From contig CM055311.2 in the NCBI GenBank assembly GCA_029255685.2, positions 54,891,048-54,955,047 on the forward strand: a DNA stretch of 64,000 nt, written 5' to 3'. The translations under genes and the position numbers were made by a program. Under the pieces are notes generated by a model that saw only the letters and a list, made by a program, of their open reading frames with translations, made no database searches and was not told where the DNA came from. Source of the stretch: Silene conica (taxonomy: Eukaryota > Streptophyta > Magnoliopsida > Caryophyllales > Caryophyllaceae). Below, piece after piece: positions 11,259 through 22,835 of the stretch (the first letter of the stretch is position 1; every line of letters begins with the position of its first letter).

Positions 11259-12420
11259 CTAGATGATATAATTTTTTAAGTGAAGTATATTCCATGATCT
11301 GGGTATCATTTCCCCTTCCATTGTCATTAGTCTGTAGGCCCCATTACCAACTATGCTCTCAACTTGGTATGAGCCCTCCCAGTTGTAGGCGAACTTTCCA
11401 GCTTGTCGGTGTTTGGTGTTCTGGAATACCTTTCTCAGGACCAGATCTCCTACTTGCAAGGTTCTGATCCTGACATTTTTGTTGTAGCTCCGAGCTACCA
11501 TCTGCTTGTATGAGGCTATTCTGACGTAGGCGTTGGTCCTGAGTTCATCAACAGTGTCCAGGCTACTTGTCATTTCTACTTGGTTCTGGTCCTCAGTTAT
11601 ACACCCGTATCTGTGGGTTGGAACTTTGACTTCATAAGGAATTACAGCTTCTGCTCCGAAGACAAGGCTGAAGGGGGTCTGACCTGTTGCTACTTTTGGA
11701 GTAGTTTTGTCAGCCCACAGGACCAGAGGGAGCTCCTCTGCCCATTTCCCTCCCATTTCTTGTAGTTTCTTTTTCATATTTTCAATGATGATCTTATTAC
11801 TGAACTCATCTTGTCCGTTAGACTGGGGGTTTCTAGGGGTAGATTTCTGGAGTGATACGTTCCAACCAGCGCAGAAAGCCTCGGTTTTATTTCCAATGAA
11901 TTGGGAACCATTGTCACATATTATCTCTGAAATTATACCAAATCTGGTGAATATATTACGTTTAATAAAAGAGATGACATGTGCTTCGGTGGTCTGGGTG
12001 AACGATTCTGCTTCGATCCACTTAGAAAAGTAGTCTGTCATGGCCAGCATGTACAACTTGTTTCCTGGTGCTCTGGGGAGGGGTCCCACAATTTCCATCT
12101 CCCACTTCATGAAAGGCCATGGAGATATGACCGGGTGTAGGGGTTCTGCTGGTTGGTGGTTGACAGATGCGTGCCTTTGACAGGCGTCACACTTTCTTGC
12201 ATACTCCTTCGCATCCTTGCGCATTGTGGGCTAGAAGTAACCCATTCTGAGGGCTCTATTGGACAGGCTTCTTCCCCCTGCATGATTTCCACAGTCTCTG
12301 CTGTGGAGGTCATGCAAGACTGTCTGTGCCTCAGTCTGATCCAAGCAGCGCATATATGGTCCTGCTAATGATTTCCGGAATAGGATGTCATCAATCAGCA
12401 GGAACCTTGAAGCCTTCATC
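11259..12420 (-). pseudogene. TatR integrase, catalytically broken
   Basis: The amino end has the zinc-binding layout H-x3-H (LHDLHSRDCGNHAG) and CDACQRHA. The core has SEIICDNGSQF (second Asp) and NGQDEFSNKII (Glu). The first catalytic Asp, normally in a WGMDIVGP context, reads WEMEIVGP here, so Asp is replaced by Glu. A stop (TAG) at about 12229 splits the zinc-binding part from the core where a Trp codon is expected. A carboxy-terminal segment follows. It is fused downstream of the RNase H region as in other gypsy polyproteins. The integrase would insert element DNA into chromosomes, but this copy is not functional. Confidence 0.8.
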
Positions 12421-13439
12421 CTGAAACTGCGTGCCTCTTTCTTACTGCTGGGCTGGATATCATGCTGCAACCAGTCCAGGTACGACTTGCGCCAATCCTG
12501 CTCTGACCCCTGGCCTGGGTTGCTGCTGCAGATAGGTAGTTCCTTCTGGTCCGAATCTGGTCCAGGAATGGCTGGTTGGAGAACATGGGTGATCGTAATA
12601 CTGGCTACGTCGGCTGGTTTGAAGGTTGACCCCAGGGTTGCCAGTGCATCTGCCTCTGCATTATGCTCTCTAGGTACCTGCTGGATGCAGAATTCTACGA
12701 ATCTGCTGATTAATTCCTTTGCCACACACAAGTAGGCCGCCATTGTGGGGTCCCTTGCCTCGTATGCTCCATTGACGTGATTCACAATTAATTGTGAATT
12801 GCTGTACACACTGATGCAGCTGACCCCTATGTCCAGTGCCAATTGCAGCCCCAGGACCAGGGCTTCATACTCAGCTACGTTGTTTGTGGTTTTGAACTCA
12901 CATCGGACTGCTTGGGTGATCAAGTCACCTTCTTGTGATCTAAGGATCAACCCAACTCCTGAACCCTTGACGTTTGATGCCCCATCTACTCGTAATTCCC
13001 AGGTGCCTGGCATGGCACCCTGATGTTGGTGCAGGATTTCCTGCTCTACTTTGGTCTGGAGTGCTGGGCTGAAGTCGGAGACGAAATCTGCGAGGGCTTG
13101 TGAATTTATGGCTATGCGTGGTTCAAACTGGAGATCATATCCACTGAGGTGCACAGACCACTTAGCCATTTGTCCTGAGAGCTCCGACTTTCTCATGACC
13201 GTCTTGAGGGGGTGATTAGTAACCACCGAGATGGTATGAGACTCAAAGTACGGGCGTAGCTTATAGGATGCTGTGACCAATGCCAATACTAGCTTTTCAA
13301 GTGAGGTATACCTTGTTTCTGCTGGTAGCAGTGATTTGCTGACGTAGTACACCGGATGCTGAGCTCCCTCGTGCTGCCGGACCAGAACTACGCTTACTGC
13401 TGCTTCAGTTACGGAGAGGTACAGGAGCAGCACTTCCCC
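12421..13439 (-). pseudogene. TatR dual RNase H region
   Basis: The first part (YVSKSLLPAETRYTSLEKLV, then VVTNHPLKTVM) is the RNase H domain normally joined to the RT. A second RNase H follows: LRVDGASNVKGSGVGLIL, CEFKTTNNVAEYEALVLGL and VYSNSQLIVNHVNG. The usual VYSDSQ Asp is Asn here, a G-to-A type change. The additional RNase H is a known trait of the Tat lineage. The frame is open from 13433 to 12231 and is separated from RT by a single TAG at 13440. Confidence 0.75.
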
Positions 13440-14572
13440 CTACTCTAGCTTGGATAGCAGGGGTGGGCTGCTCAGGTACTGCTTTAGTTCCTGGAATGCC
13501 TTCTCGTGCTCTGGTGTCCAATCAAACTTCTGGCTTTTCCTTAGAATATCATAGAATAGTCTGCATCGGTCTGAGGACCTGGAAATAAACCTGCTCAGGG
13601 CTGCTACTCTTCCTGTCAGACGCTGCACATCTTTGGGCTTCTGGGGTGATTCCAGCTGCAGAACTGCTTTGATCTGTTCTGTGTTGGCTTCTATCCCCTT
13701 CTGTGTTACCATATACCCCAGGAATTTCCCACTGGAAACTCCAAAGGTACAGTTAGCTGGATTCAGTTTTATTTTGTACTTCCGGAGGGTGTTGAATGTT
13801 TCCTCCAGGTGCTGGGTGTAGTCCGCCGATTGCTTGGATTTGACCACCATATCGTCTATGTATACTTCCATGTTTCGCCCTATCTGGTCTTTGAACATCA
13901 TGTTTACGAGCCGCTAGTATGTAGACCAGCATTCTTGAGGCCGAAGGGCATTACGTTGTAGTAGTAAATGCCTCTTTCGGACCTGAATGCTGTCTTTTCC
14001 TGGTCTGCCGGGTCCATCTTGATCTGGTTGTACCCGCTCCATGCATCTAGGAAAGTCAACATTTCGTGGCCTGCAGTGGCGTCCACCATAGCATCTATAT
14101 GTGGCAAGGGGAATGGGTATTTGGGGCAGGCCTTATTTACGTCTGTGAAATCCACGCAGACCCTCCACTTGCCCTTCTTTTTTGGTACCACCACTACATT
14201 GGATAGCCACTCCGGGTACTTGACCTCCCTAATCTTTCCTGCTTCCAGAAGGTTATCCACCTCCTGGTTTATGACCTGATTTCTTTCTACTGCGAATTTC
14301 CTGCGTCTCTACTGCACTGGTCTGAATCCTGGATCTATGCTGAGCTTGTATGTTATGATCTCTGGGTCTATGCCAATCATGTCTTTATGGGACCAGGCAA
14401 AGCAGTCCACGTTCTTTCTGAGCAGCTGGAGGAGCTGCTGGCGCAGATCTCCAGAGCACTCTGAGCCTACGAACACGGTCCTCTCTGGGTACTGCTCATC
14501 CAGGCGGACCTCATCGATTTCTGCCTGCTGGGGCTCGATGTATTCCTCATGGATGTGCAGTTGTTGTAGTTG
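13440..14572 (-). pseudogene. TatR reverse transcriptase
   Basis: RT motifs are seen in order: VVVPKKKGKWRVCVDF, NKACPKYPFPLPHID, MPFGLKNAG and the catalytic box VYIDDMVVKS, then the thumb-like FLGYMVTQKGIEA. The amino end includes FRPVQ before a TAG at about 14310. A one-base deletion and a TAG near 13905-13925 split the palm just before the YIDD block. The YIDD aspartates are intact, but the frame is not. It would copy element RNA into DNA. Confidence 0.8.
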
Positions 14573-15090
14573 CTATGCTCTGGCGGCTTGTGGCCTAGTG
14601 GTCCTTCTGAGAGCTACTTTGTAGCAATCCTTGGCCTCCTTCTGGTCTCCCCGTATCTCCTGGACTCCCCACGGTGTATGGAATGTCAGGCACTGGTGAT
14701 ACGTTGACGAGATCGCTCGCATTTCGTGGATCCAGGGCCTGCGAAGAATAACATTGTAAGTAGATGGACTATCTATAACTAAGTACCTTACCTGTTTGTT
14801 CAGTCCTCCGGCGTAAGTGGGGATGGTGATTTCCCCCAGGGTATGCGCTGTTTCTCCGCTGAATCCGACCAGGGGAATAACTTTCTTTGTCAGGTCTTTC
14901 TCGTCAAATCCCATGCTCTTTAGGCCATCCAACATTAGCAGGTTGACGGAGCTTCCTGTATCTACCTGACTTTCCCGACCTCACACAAGCCAATGTTCAA
15001 TGTGATGATCATGGCATCATGGTGCTGCTCTGGTACGGCTTGTGCATCTGTTTCGTCAAAGGTTACTGCTGGGAGGTCCTGCCTTGCTAT
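14573..15090 (-). pseudogene. TatR aspartic protease
   Basis: The active-site motif VDTGSSVNLLML lies at about 14935-14970. After it come LVGFSGETAHTLGEITIP and YNVILRRPWIHEMRAI, the usual retropepsin order in Tat elements. A frameshift lies just before the DTG motif and a TAG ends the frame at 14573. A TGA separates it from gag at about 15090. Confidence 0.75.
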
Positions 15091-17241
15091 TCAGCATGAT
15101 GATTCTGGCTTGTCTCCCTTAGCTGATGTCACGCGTCTTTTGGCTGCAGAGTAGGTGAGCCCACACAGCTCTGGTCCTCCGGTGGTGACATTGACAATTC
15201 TGTTGCAGGGAGGAGCTGGTGAGGGCTGCGCCTGGCTGGCTGCATTGACTTTGGTGGAATTCTCTAGGAGCAGATGGTCCAAGTTACCTCGGTCATATTG
15301 GTATCTGACCTCCTTCCTGAGGGTATAACATTCGTCCGTGGTATGGCCTATGTCATCGTGAAATTCACATCTTTTGCTGGCATCACGGCGGTCATTGGGT
15401 CGCTCCTCTTTCTTCTTTGGCCATCTGACTCCCTTGAGCTCTTTCAGGGCCTTCAGCAGGCCAGCCATACCGGTGGTAAAGCCATATTCGCTGACCTTTG
15501 GAGGTGGGTCTGCATCGCCTTTGCCACTGGTGCTCTCGGATACTTTGTTCACTGGTTTGCTATAGGGCTTTGATCTTTCACCCTTCTTTTCCACTGGTGC
15601 TTTTCTAGACACAGGCTCTGTGTCGTAGGTACTTCTTCTGGAGGCAGCGTCCTCTTCCAGCCTCATGGCTACAACTGCCTGGGCTTGTACATCAGCAAAG
15701 GCAGTGCACGGATGCATTGTCAATTGCTTGTACAGGTCTGAATCATGATGCAACCCCATGCGGAAGGCTTCGATGGCAGTGGGTACATCACAATGTGGAA
15801 TGGCAACCTTCTCTTTGTTGAATCTGGTAAGGTAATCTCGAGTTGTCTCCTCGAATCCTTGAACAATTCTATAAAGATCACTGGTCTGCTTTTCAGGTTT
15901 CATGCTGCTAGCAAACTGGTGATTAAAGGCATTAACCAGGTCTGCAAAGGAGGATATGTTGCGATTGGGCAACCCTACGAACCAGTGCAGGGCTGCTCCG
16001 GACAAGGTTGATCCGAATCCCTTGCATATACAGGCCTCCTTGAGTGCTCCGGTTGCGGTCACCACAATCATTTTCTGCTTATACTGATTGATGTGGTCCA
16101 GGGGGTCGGTCGTACCATCGTATAGTGTCATGGTTGGTGGCACAAACCCCTTGGGCACATTTATCAGGGAAATATTGCCAATGAAGGGTGAATCTGCATA
16201 GCTGTCTTGGGAAGCTTTCTCCATGGGCCTTGGCATGCCGGGTATCTTGGTGATCATGTCCTTCAACTCCTGGTAGCGCTGGTCTGAGAGACTACCTGCT
16301 CCAGGGTACGGATTAGCTGGCGGAGGGAAGAACCCGGGAGGGGCTCCTCCCCATAGGCCTGAAGACGGGTTGGCAGGCGGAGGGAAGAAACCAGGAGGGG
16401 TTCCTCCGCAAGGGCCTGAGGACGATTGGTTGGCAGGTGGGTTGGTTGCTACGGATGGACTGAACCCTGGCCCTGGATGCCAACTAACTGCTGACTGCAC
16501 TGGTACTTCTCATGCCCATCCTCTGGCGCTGGACTGGCTCACTGGTGCTGGCCTTACGGGGATCTCTGGCGTCCATCCGAGTGTTGGCTACGGAGGTGTA
16601 TCTAAAAAAGTCAAAGGGTTAGTCCCAGGGGGAAAACAAGGTGTAGGATTACCTGCAGGCTTAGCTGGATTGGACTGCGGTGCTCTGAACACAGATGAGT
16701 GTAGATCCAGTATCTCTGGGCCGCTGCTCGGGGTGGTGACACCTAGATCCAGCCTGGTGACGATCTCCTGGGGAATCGGCCGGTTCAACCCTCCTCTCCT
16801 GAAGGGATTGAAGGTCTGTCCAGGCCCTGGCTGTAACATTCTAAACAGCTGTTCTGGGCGGGTGACTGCGGTGATCTGCTATCTCAGGTTCAGTTTGTCC
16901 TTCTTCAGGCCCTCTATGGCTTCCTGTAGAGCACTCATCCCCTGGACCACCATCTGCATCGGATCTGGACTGGGGACTCTTGGCAGCAGGCCTGCTCCGG
17001 GTATCTGGGCTTCTCCACTTCTGCTGGGGCTGCTTTCTCTGCTCTGCCTCGGGGAAGCAGAAACAAGGGGTGATCTGGGAACCTGAGGAGGTTTGCTGGA
17101 TGGAGCCATAACCCTTGGGGTTGTGGTCTGACTCACGATTGGGGGTGATCCTGCGAGACCAATGGACACGATGGGGTTGGTTCCGCTGGAATGAGCTGGC
17201 ATACTCTGGGCACTAGAGGGGGTAGCTTTGGTCCCAGACAT
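15091..17241 (-). pseudogene. TatR gag
   Basis: Proposed start ATG at 17241 (MSGTKATPSS), about 50 bp after the PBS. The amino part is Pro/Ser-rich with repeated GFFPPPANP. The retrotransposon gag domain lies at about 16200-15700 (LYDGTTDPLDHINQYKQKM, FSSTLSGAALHWF-like, YLTRFNKEKV). A zinc-knuckle-like CEFHDDIGHTTDEC follows at about 15355. Stops at about 16878 (TAG), 16588 (TAG) and 16510 (TGA) interrupt the amino half. The main intact stretch is 16500-15091. Structural coat protein of the element. Confidence 0.8.
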
Positions 17242-17287
17242 GCTTTTGTGACGATATGACGGTTTCAGATATTGGAATACGCACTAT

Positions 17288-17305
17288 GCCCCACGGTGGG
17301 CGCCG
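17288..17305 (-). other. TatR primer binding site
   Basis: On the minus strand the sequence is GGCGCCCACCGTGGGGC, four bases after the LTR end. This is the PBS string common in Tat/Ogre elements (reported as tRNA-Arg for Ogre, recalled). It fixes the LTR/internal border at 17308/17309. Confidence 0.7.
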
Positions 17306-17308
17306 AAT

Positions 17309-17870
17309 TGTTTTGGTAAAATTTCTACCGGGTCAAGTTACTGTGATATGGGTCAAAGTACCAACCAATAAATGAATATGCGCAAAAACGAATGTAAAGA
17401 ATCAAAGAATGACACGAGAGATTTTGGTGACGCGGAAAAACCCAATGAGAGAAACAACCGCGGGGGGAACGGAATCCCACCAAGTTTTCACTATTTTCGA
17501 GGAGGATCACTGTTTGAACTACGTACAAGTGCTAGCATGCGTAACTAAAAATTACAGCGTGTGAATTGAATGAATAATTAACGCCCTAATTTCTCTTTAT
17601 ATAGCCTTGGACTCCTGGTCAGCTGGTCCTGGCTCTGGTCCTGGTCAGCTCCAGGAATATAGGAGAGATTCTAGGGGAATATTCCTCTAGGGTTTTGACC
17701 CTTTCCTGCTCTTCCAACGTCTCTTTCTTCCTATGCAATCTGCTTTGTAAATGGGCTGCTTGCTTCCTAGCTCGTCTTTGGGCCCAATAGTATTATGGCA
17801 GTTTTTTGGGCTAAACAGCTCATTGCAATTTTCATTTGATAATTTGTCGTTTTCGTGACAATCCTTTTTT
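17309..17870 (-). mobile_element. TatR 5' LTR (right edge approximate)
   Basis: In minus orientation the LTR ends TTTTACCAAAACA directly before the PBS. A TATA box CTATATAAAG lies at 17595-17604, about 290 bp before the LTR end. The U3 start on the right could not be fixed because the 3' LTR is absent. A run up to the acceptor-like TTTTTTTTGCTGTTGTAG at 17865-17882 limits it. Confidence 0.55.
17595..17604 (-). promoter_or_regulatory. TATA box in TatR LTR
   Basis: Minus-strand CTATATAAAG followed about 30 bp downstream by leader sequence. Likely promoter of the TatR genomic RNA. Confidence 0.55.
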
Positions 17871-20334
17871 TTGCTGTTGTAGATGTCTACATCCCAAGAG
17901 TTGGTTATCCCGGCGGTTAGAGTAGGTGTCAAATGTCGGGCGAGGATGTTGTTTGAGCTAATTCGCATGTTAAATGATGCCCAAAGAGCGGCGGCTGCCA
18001 GAATAGGTTTTGGGGGGATGCTTGAGCTGAAGTTCAGGCAGTATCCCCTACGTAACGTGCTGGATTTTATGGAATGCGTCTCGGATGGGTCGTTCATGTT
18101 TAGAACACATATCAGGACAAAAGAGTTTATGATCACGAAACATGATGTTCGAAACTGCTTCCTTCTCCTTGCCGGACCTGACGAGCTCGTCGTCATCATA
18201 CCAACGGGGAAGCAAAAAGGGCCAGACGCTCCTGAAATAGCGGCTTTGAAATGTCGGTGGAGGCATATGTTTGGCGTGAAGAACTCAAAAGACGGAATAC
18301 CTCTCGGGAAGATAAAAAACGCAATATTGGCAGACCAATAGGGAGGTGAACATTTCTGCCGCATGTTCATCTTGTTATGCATGTCGTCTTTCCTTGCCCC
18401 AACCATCAACTGCGTGGTCGATCTCAAGCTTCTGATGGCGGTCGAGGATGTAGGCGCCATACACCGGCTTGACTGGTGTACATATATACTGAATGTTGTC
18501 ATCGGGGCTGGAGTGGATGCTACGGCTGGGAAATCTTTCCTAGTTCAGTGCATCCCATTTTTAATGATAACCTATTTCCAGCGTTTCGCTTTCCGGGGTG
18601 AGATTCCCTGCCACGATCTACCTCTAATCAAGCACTGGGACGAGGAAAGGCTAAGGAAGAGAATTGCGGGTGAAATGGATGATGGAGGGCTGGGTCGCCA
18701 GGCGTGGTCCATTGTGAAGTACCCCCGAAGCTTGCGTGCGGCCAATACCAATCAGCTTCTATTGACCGGGGGCCATGAGGTTCTCCGTTTACCTCAATTC
18801 GCAAGTAATGAACCTGCGAAAAAGGAAGCGCCAAATGGCGGGAAGAGGTTCCTTCAGATCGAGATTCCTGAAGGAGTTGAGGACGACGCCCAGATAAAGG
18901 AGCGAGCGTTGGATGTAGGCACTGTTTTCACATGTTCATTTTTGTTTAATCTCATTTTTTTATCTATTGCACGCTAACTCCGAGTCGTTTGCTCCATTTC
19001 AGGAGGTCCACGAACTCTATCTGAAGATTCAAAGGAATGCAGCTATTTTTCATTCTTGGTATGCCGAGGCTTTATCCAATTTAAAGGACGTGATGAAGGG
19101 CCGCTCCGCTCCCGACCGCTTTGTACCATCACAGTTAACTCAAGATTTTTGGCATTGTGAAGAGCTCCACAGATACTGTGATGAGGTGGAAGAGATCAAC
19201 GACCGGATGAAGGTATCCGTTAATAAGGCTCCGGTGGCGATGAAGCAGCTGGTTGACAAGAGTGCTGCTGTTGTAGTTCACGAGGACGAACAGCTCGCCG
19301 CGACTGCTCAGTTAGATGGGGTGCTGGCCGGTTTGAGAGAAAGCGGTGACTTGGTGGATGATACCGACGCTGCAACTACGGAACTTAGCCCAGATGGGCG
19401 AGGCACTGACGTTGCATCGCCTGTTACGCCAACACAACCGCTTGGGGATGACGTGCCAGCGTGCACTGGCAACGAGGGGTTGCCGGCGTCGAACGAATTT
19501 CCCCCATCGGGCGGGGAGGGTATCAGCTTGGTGTCGTACGGAACGGCTGAAATGGCTCAAATAATGGCAGAAATGGCGACAGGGCATCATGCGTCGGAGG
19601 TAGCGGAACCAATCCCCCTTAGCACAGAGACCTTATTAGTGTCTGACCTGGAGGGCGCAGGATATAGCCCGTTGGAGGCAGCACGTTGCATAGCTACCAT
19701 GAAAAATGGGAAGGGGGCAACTGAATCAGGGGGCTTACATTGGTTGATGAGACATCTGAACATGGCACTGATGTTATCAACCACCCCTTCTTACTCCACT
19801 CGCCATGTGAGCTACCATACATGGACGGCGTACCGGAAAATATTGGGTGCTCAATTGACTGCGGACTACCTGACCCTATTCAGCGTGTCGCATCAGAATT
19901 TATGATCAGTCGCAAGGATAAACTCTCGACTGTATTAAGTCTGAGGAAGGCCGTTATGGATTACGCATTTAGCCCCACCGCTTCAGACGATAAGATGTAA
20001 GTGAACACCACTTTTGATATTCCTGTAAATAATGTGCAATGTATATTTACTGCGGTAGTTTTATTAGTTCATGCTTCGTTTTGTAGGGACGAATTGGTGA
20101 AATATGACGATTTCTTCATGGTTAATCGAGAGGACATCATGACGTTGTTGCCTGGGACCCAAGTTGAAAATAGTGTCATTGAGTGTTGGGTTTTGTTGTT
20201 GGATCACTTGATGTCTTCAACTTCTGCATCACCTGTTGCTAGACCCAACCGATTCTTCGAACTCACCGACACAGTAAGAGCTTTATGCCAATTATGTGAC
20301 ATTATGTTGATTCTGTAGTTGATATTGTGGGACT

Positions 20335-20760
20335 CCATACCATGATGTGAGGAACTCTATTGTCTGATACTAGGATGGAGTTTCACAATCCCTGGGATGG
20401 AGTTACACCTGTAGTGTAGTGGAGTTCCACATATCAGAGCATGGAGTTACACCTGTAGTGTAGTGGAGTCCCCTTTTGGAGTTACACATATATTGGAGTT
20501 ACACCTATCAGAGTATGGAGTTATACCTGTAGTGTAGTGGAGTTCCACGTGTAGTGTAGTGGAGTCCCGTTAGGGAGTTACACATATATCAGTATGGAGC
20601 TACCCATGTGCTTGTAAAGAGTTACACCTATCAAAGTATGGAGTTACACCTGTAGTGTAGTGGAGTCCCCTTATGGAATTACACATGTGATTGTAAGGAG
20701 TTACACATTTCATAGTATGGAGTTACACTTATCAGAGTATGGAGTTACCTAAATATTTAA
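20335..20760 (+). repeat. GGAGTTACACCTGTAGTG array in Ulp1 unit 1 intron
   Basis: Units of about 18-40 bp built on GGAGTTACAC and GTGTAGTGGAGT fill the intron between exons 20087-20273 and 20813-20944. The flanking splice-like sites (ACAGTAAGAG and GGTCAGCTC) keep the frame, so the array appears to be intronic. Confidence 0.75.
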
Positions 20761-21534
20761 ATGTGAATCTCCTTTGGGGCTAACACTTTTGTACGTTTAC
20801 CTCCATGGTCAGCTCACTGCCTTAGCACTATGGAAAGCCAAGGACGATGGGGATGAACGAGAAAATTTGACTTCTGAGATGTACTCAACATTTGACTCGT
20901 GAATTGAACATTGTTCCTCCCCCTTTAATCTTGGAGCTGACATGGTATTTCTCTGTCCAATCTTGCCAACATATCATATAAAATACTCACAATTTATCGT
21001 TCTGACGTATTTTGCTTGCTTGGTCTGCAGGTCTTTGTTCTAGTATTGACAGGCAATAATGATCACTATTGTTGTGCATGCATAAACTTCATTTCGCAGC
21101 AGGTGGAGTTTATGGACAACCGAAATTATGATGAAGACTTTGAAAAGCTGTCGTATGGCGGAATCGCACGGCTCGTTGTATGCAATCTTTTCTCGTTCTT
21201 TTCTTATTTTAACTACTGTGTATATCTATACGTAATCTTACGTAGATTTGTATTTGTGCGACGGGCAGGCTGATGTGATGGGCAAGTACCTCGAGCTCAA
21301 CAATATCGAGAGAGCATCGAGGGTCAGCGAGTTTAAGTTGGTCAACGTGCCTTTTATATGGCAAGGCGTAGGGTTCAGTAAGAACGACTGCAGGGTATAC
21401 CTTATGCTGCACATGATGTTTTGCAGTGGTTCGCCTTTTGAGTGTGGGTTAGGTGACATGGGAAACATTGAGCTGTACCGCGCTGAAATTGTAGCTATCC
21501 TCATGCTCAGTGATATTAACAAGTGCAGGGATGA

Positions 21535-21878
21535 TGTAATACTCCATTGAACCGAATATGATATTCGGGTGGGGTAACCCCTTGAAGAGGTCCATTGATA
21601 GGCTTATATGACTAGTGCTTAAAGGGATTGAGAGTACTACTCATATCAACAAAGTGCACTTTCTTTTCTGATTATCCATGCGAAAGAACTCCAAAGTTAA
21701 GCGTGCTTGACTGGAGTAGTCTTAGGATGGGTGACCTCCTGGGAAGGTTCCAGGGATGCGCATGAGTGAGGACAAAATGCGCTGGAAAGGACCCGTGTTG
21801 ATTTGTGGGGCCAGTACATAGCCTGGCGAGCTACCGTGGCTAACATTTTCGGTCCTAGGTTTGGACCGGGGTGTTACA
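21535..21878 (+). mobile_element. Cassandra-type solo LTR (344 bp)
   Basis: Starts TGTAATACTCC, ends GGGGTGTTACA and is flanked by a perfect 5-bp duplication GATGA (21530-21534 and 21879-21883). It contains a 5S-rRNA-like block (21686-21760) with AGTTAAGCGTGCTTG and AGGATGGGTGACCTCCTGGG, the hallmark of Cassandra TRIM elements. Only one LTR is present, with no internal domain, so it is a solo LTR left by recombination. It sits inside the last Ulp1 exon of unit 1. Without it the target codons join in frame. Confidence 0.88.
21686..21760 (+). promoter_or_regulatory. 5S-rRNA-like block with RNA polymerase III A- and C-box motifs
   Basis: A-box-like AGTTAAGCGTGC and C-box-like GGATGGGTGACC are both in 5S order and spacing. 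The first third of 5S rRNA is not preserved. In Cassandra this block can recruit the 5S transcription machinery, which is known for the family and not shown here. Confidence 0.75.
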
Positions 21879-22539
21879 GATGAGGTGTTGGGAAGGGTTG
21901 CTTCATTCAGGCAGCGGTTGATGAGTACCCCGACTTCTTTCAGAACCCCGACCCCGAAAACCGTGTGAAGAGGAAGCTTGGCGCAGAGGGCGGGCCTGAA
22001 ATGACATACAAGCGTCGGGGTTCACCTGTTTCTGCAAGCGGGTCGGTATCAGTGCTGAGCAGCCGCCGACGGGGGAAGGGAGACGGGCTGGGTTCCACCC
22101 TCAATTTCAATAAGGTTACCGGGACCTGGTGTCTGGTTGTGTCTACCCTCCTTAAGAACAACCGGGCGCTTCTTAGCGATGTAAGCGACCTGCGGAAATA
22201 GACAATTGACTACTGTTTGTTTGATGAGGGTGGTTTGGTGCTAGTGTAAGTATACATCCCTTGTTTATTTTGACATTTTCTTTTTTTGAAGATCCTACGA
22301 CGGGAAACTGACACCAACCTGTTTAACGCAGCGAGGTTCTTGTTCGATACAGCCCCGATCTAGAACTCAAAAGGGACGACCTTTTATCGTTGCTATCGGA
22401 TAAACATACGACGCCATCGGTAATTGAGTGCTGGTCAATGTTACTAAATATGATAGAGTCGGATGGGCCTGAACCTGCTAGGATGGCGTTCTTCGGGTTA
22501 CGTCACATGGTATGAACTGTTATAACTATTTTGCATTCT

Positions 22540-22835
22540 ATGTCATATATTTGTGTAACTTCTTAGAACAACTAGTGTAACTCCAATACCTTTCCTAGTG
22601 TAACTCTATGCAACTACCTTTGTTGCTCCACATGACACTCATACAATTATCTGAGTAATTCCATAAGCTAATTTGTGTAACTTTATACCTGATACATGTG
22701 TAACTCCATACAATTTTGTCTGTAACTCTACGGTTTAAATGGTGTAGTTCTCTTAAACAACTTGTGTAACTCTATACCATTTATAGTGTAACTCCATGAT
22801 ATTATATGTGAAAGAGTTGTAGTGTAACTCATTTA
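22540..22835 (-). repeat. GTGTAACTCCAT array in Ulp1 unit 2 intron
   Basis: Short repeats with core GTGTAACTCC recur about every 25-30 bp between exons 22357-22509 and 22847-23110. The core is the reverse complement of GGAGTTACAC in the unit 1 intron, so the same word occupies the homologous intron in opposite orientation. Confidence 0.7.

Larger units (their letters stand above)
8354..17870 (-). mobile_element. Tat/Retand-like Ty3/gypsy element TatR, degenerate, 3' LTR missing
   Basis: Read on the minus strand, the order is LTR, PBS, gag, protease, RT, RNase H, a second RNase H, integrase, then a convergent antisense ORF. This order, the two RNase H domains, a PBS of GGCGCCCACCGTGGGGC type and an antisense ORF of the putative gypsy-type transposon family all point to the Tat lineage (Retand/Ogre-like). 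Every reading frame is broken. No copy of the LTR end TGTTTTGGTAAAAT is found on the left, so the 3' LTR is lost or outside a deletion. The right LTR edge is approximate. Confidence 0.75.
17883..22201 (+). pseudogene. Ulp1-like transposon gene, unit 1 (interrupted by Cassandra LTR)
   Basis: Multi-exon gene with a carboxy-terminal Ulp1 (C48) protease domain, the type carried by plant KI-MULEs. Plausible exons by GT/AG borders and frame are 17883-18914, 19003-19996, 20087-20273, 20813-20944, 21031-21177, from 21269 onward, and about 21911-22201. The catalytic triad is visible: His in NNDHYCCACINF, Asp in VEFMDNR, Cys in KNDCRVYLMLHMM. Defects: TAG at 18339, a frameshift near 19740, TGA at 20900 (probable former Trp), and a Cassandra LTR inserted after codon Asp at 21530. 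The amino part (17883-18914) resembles the N-terminal domain of plant Ulp1-like transposon proteins, but I cannot name it. No transposase is present. Confidence 0.65.

Noticed and set aside
17687-18502. 271-codon minus-strand frame
   Set aside because: Shadow of the first Ulp1 exon on the plus strand, which has better domain and splice support.
21686-21760. 5S rRNA gene
   Set aside because: Only the latter two thirds of 5S are present, with changes, and it lies within a TG...CA LTR with a TSD. It is the Cassandra 5S-like block, not an rRNA gene.
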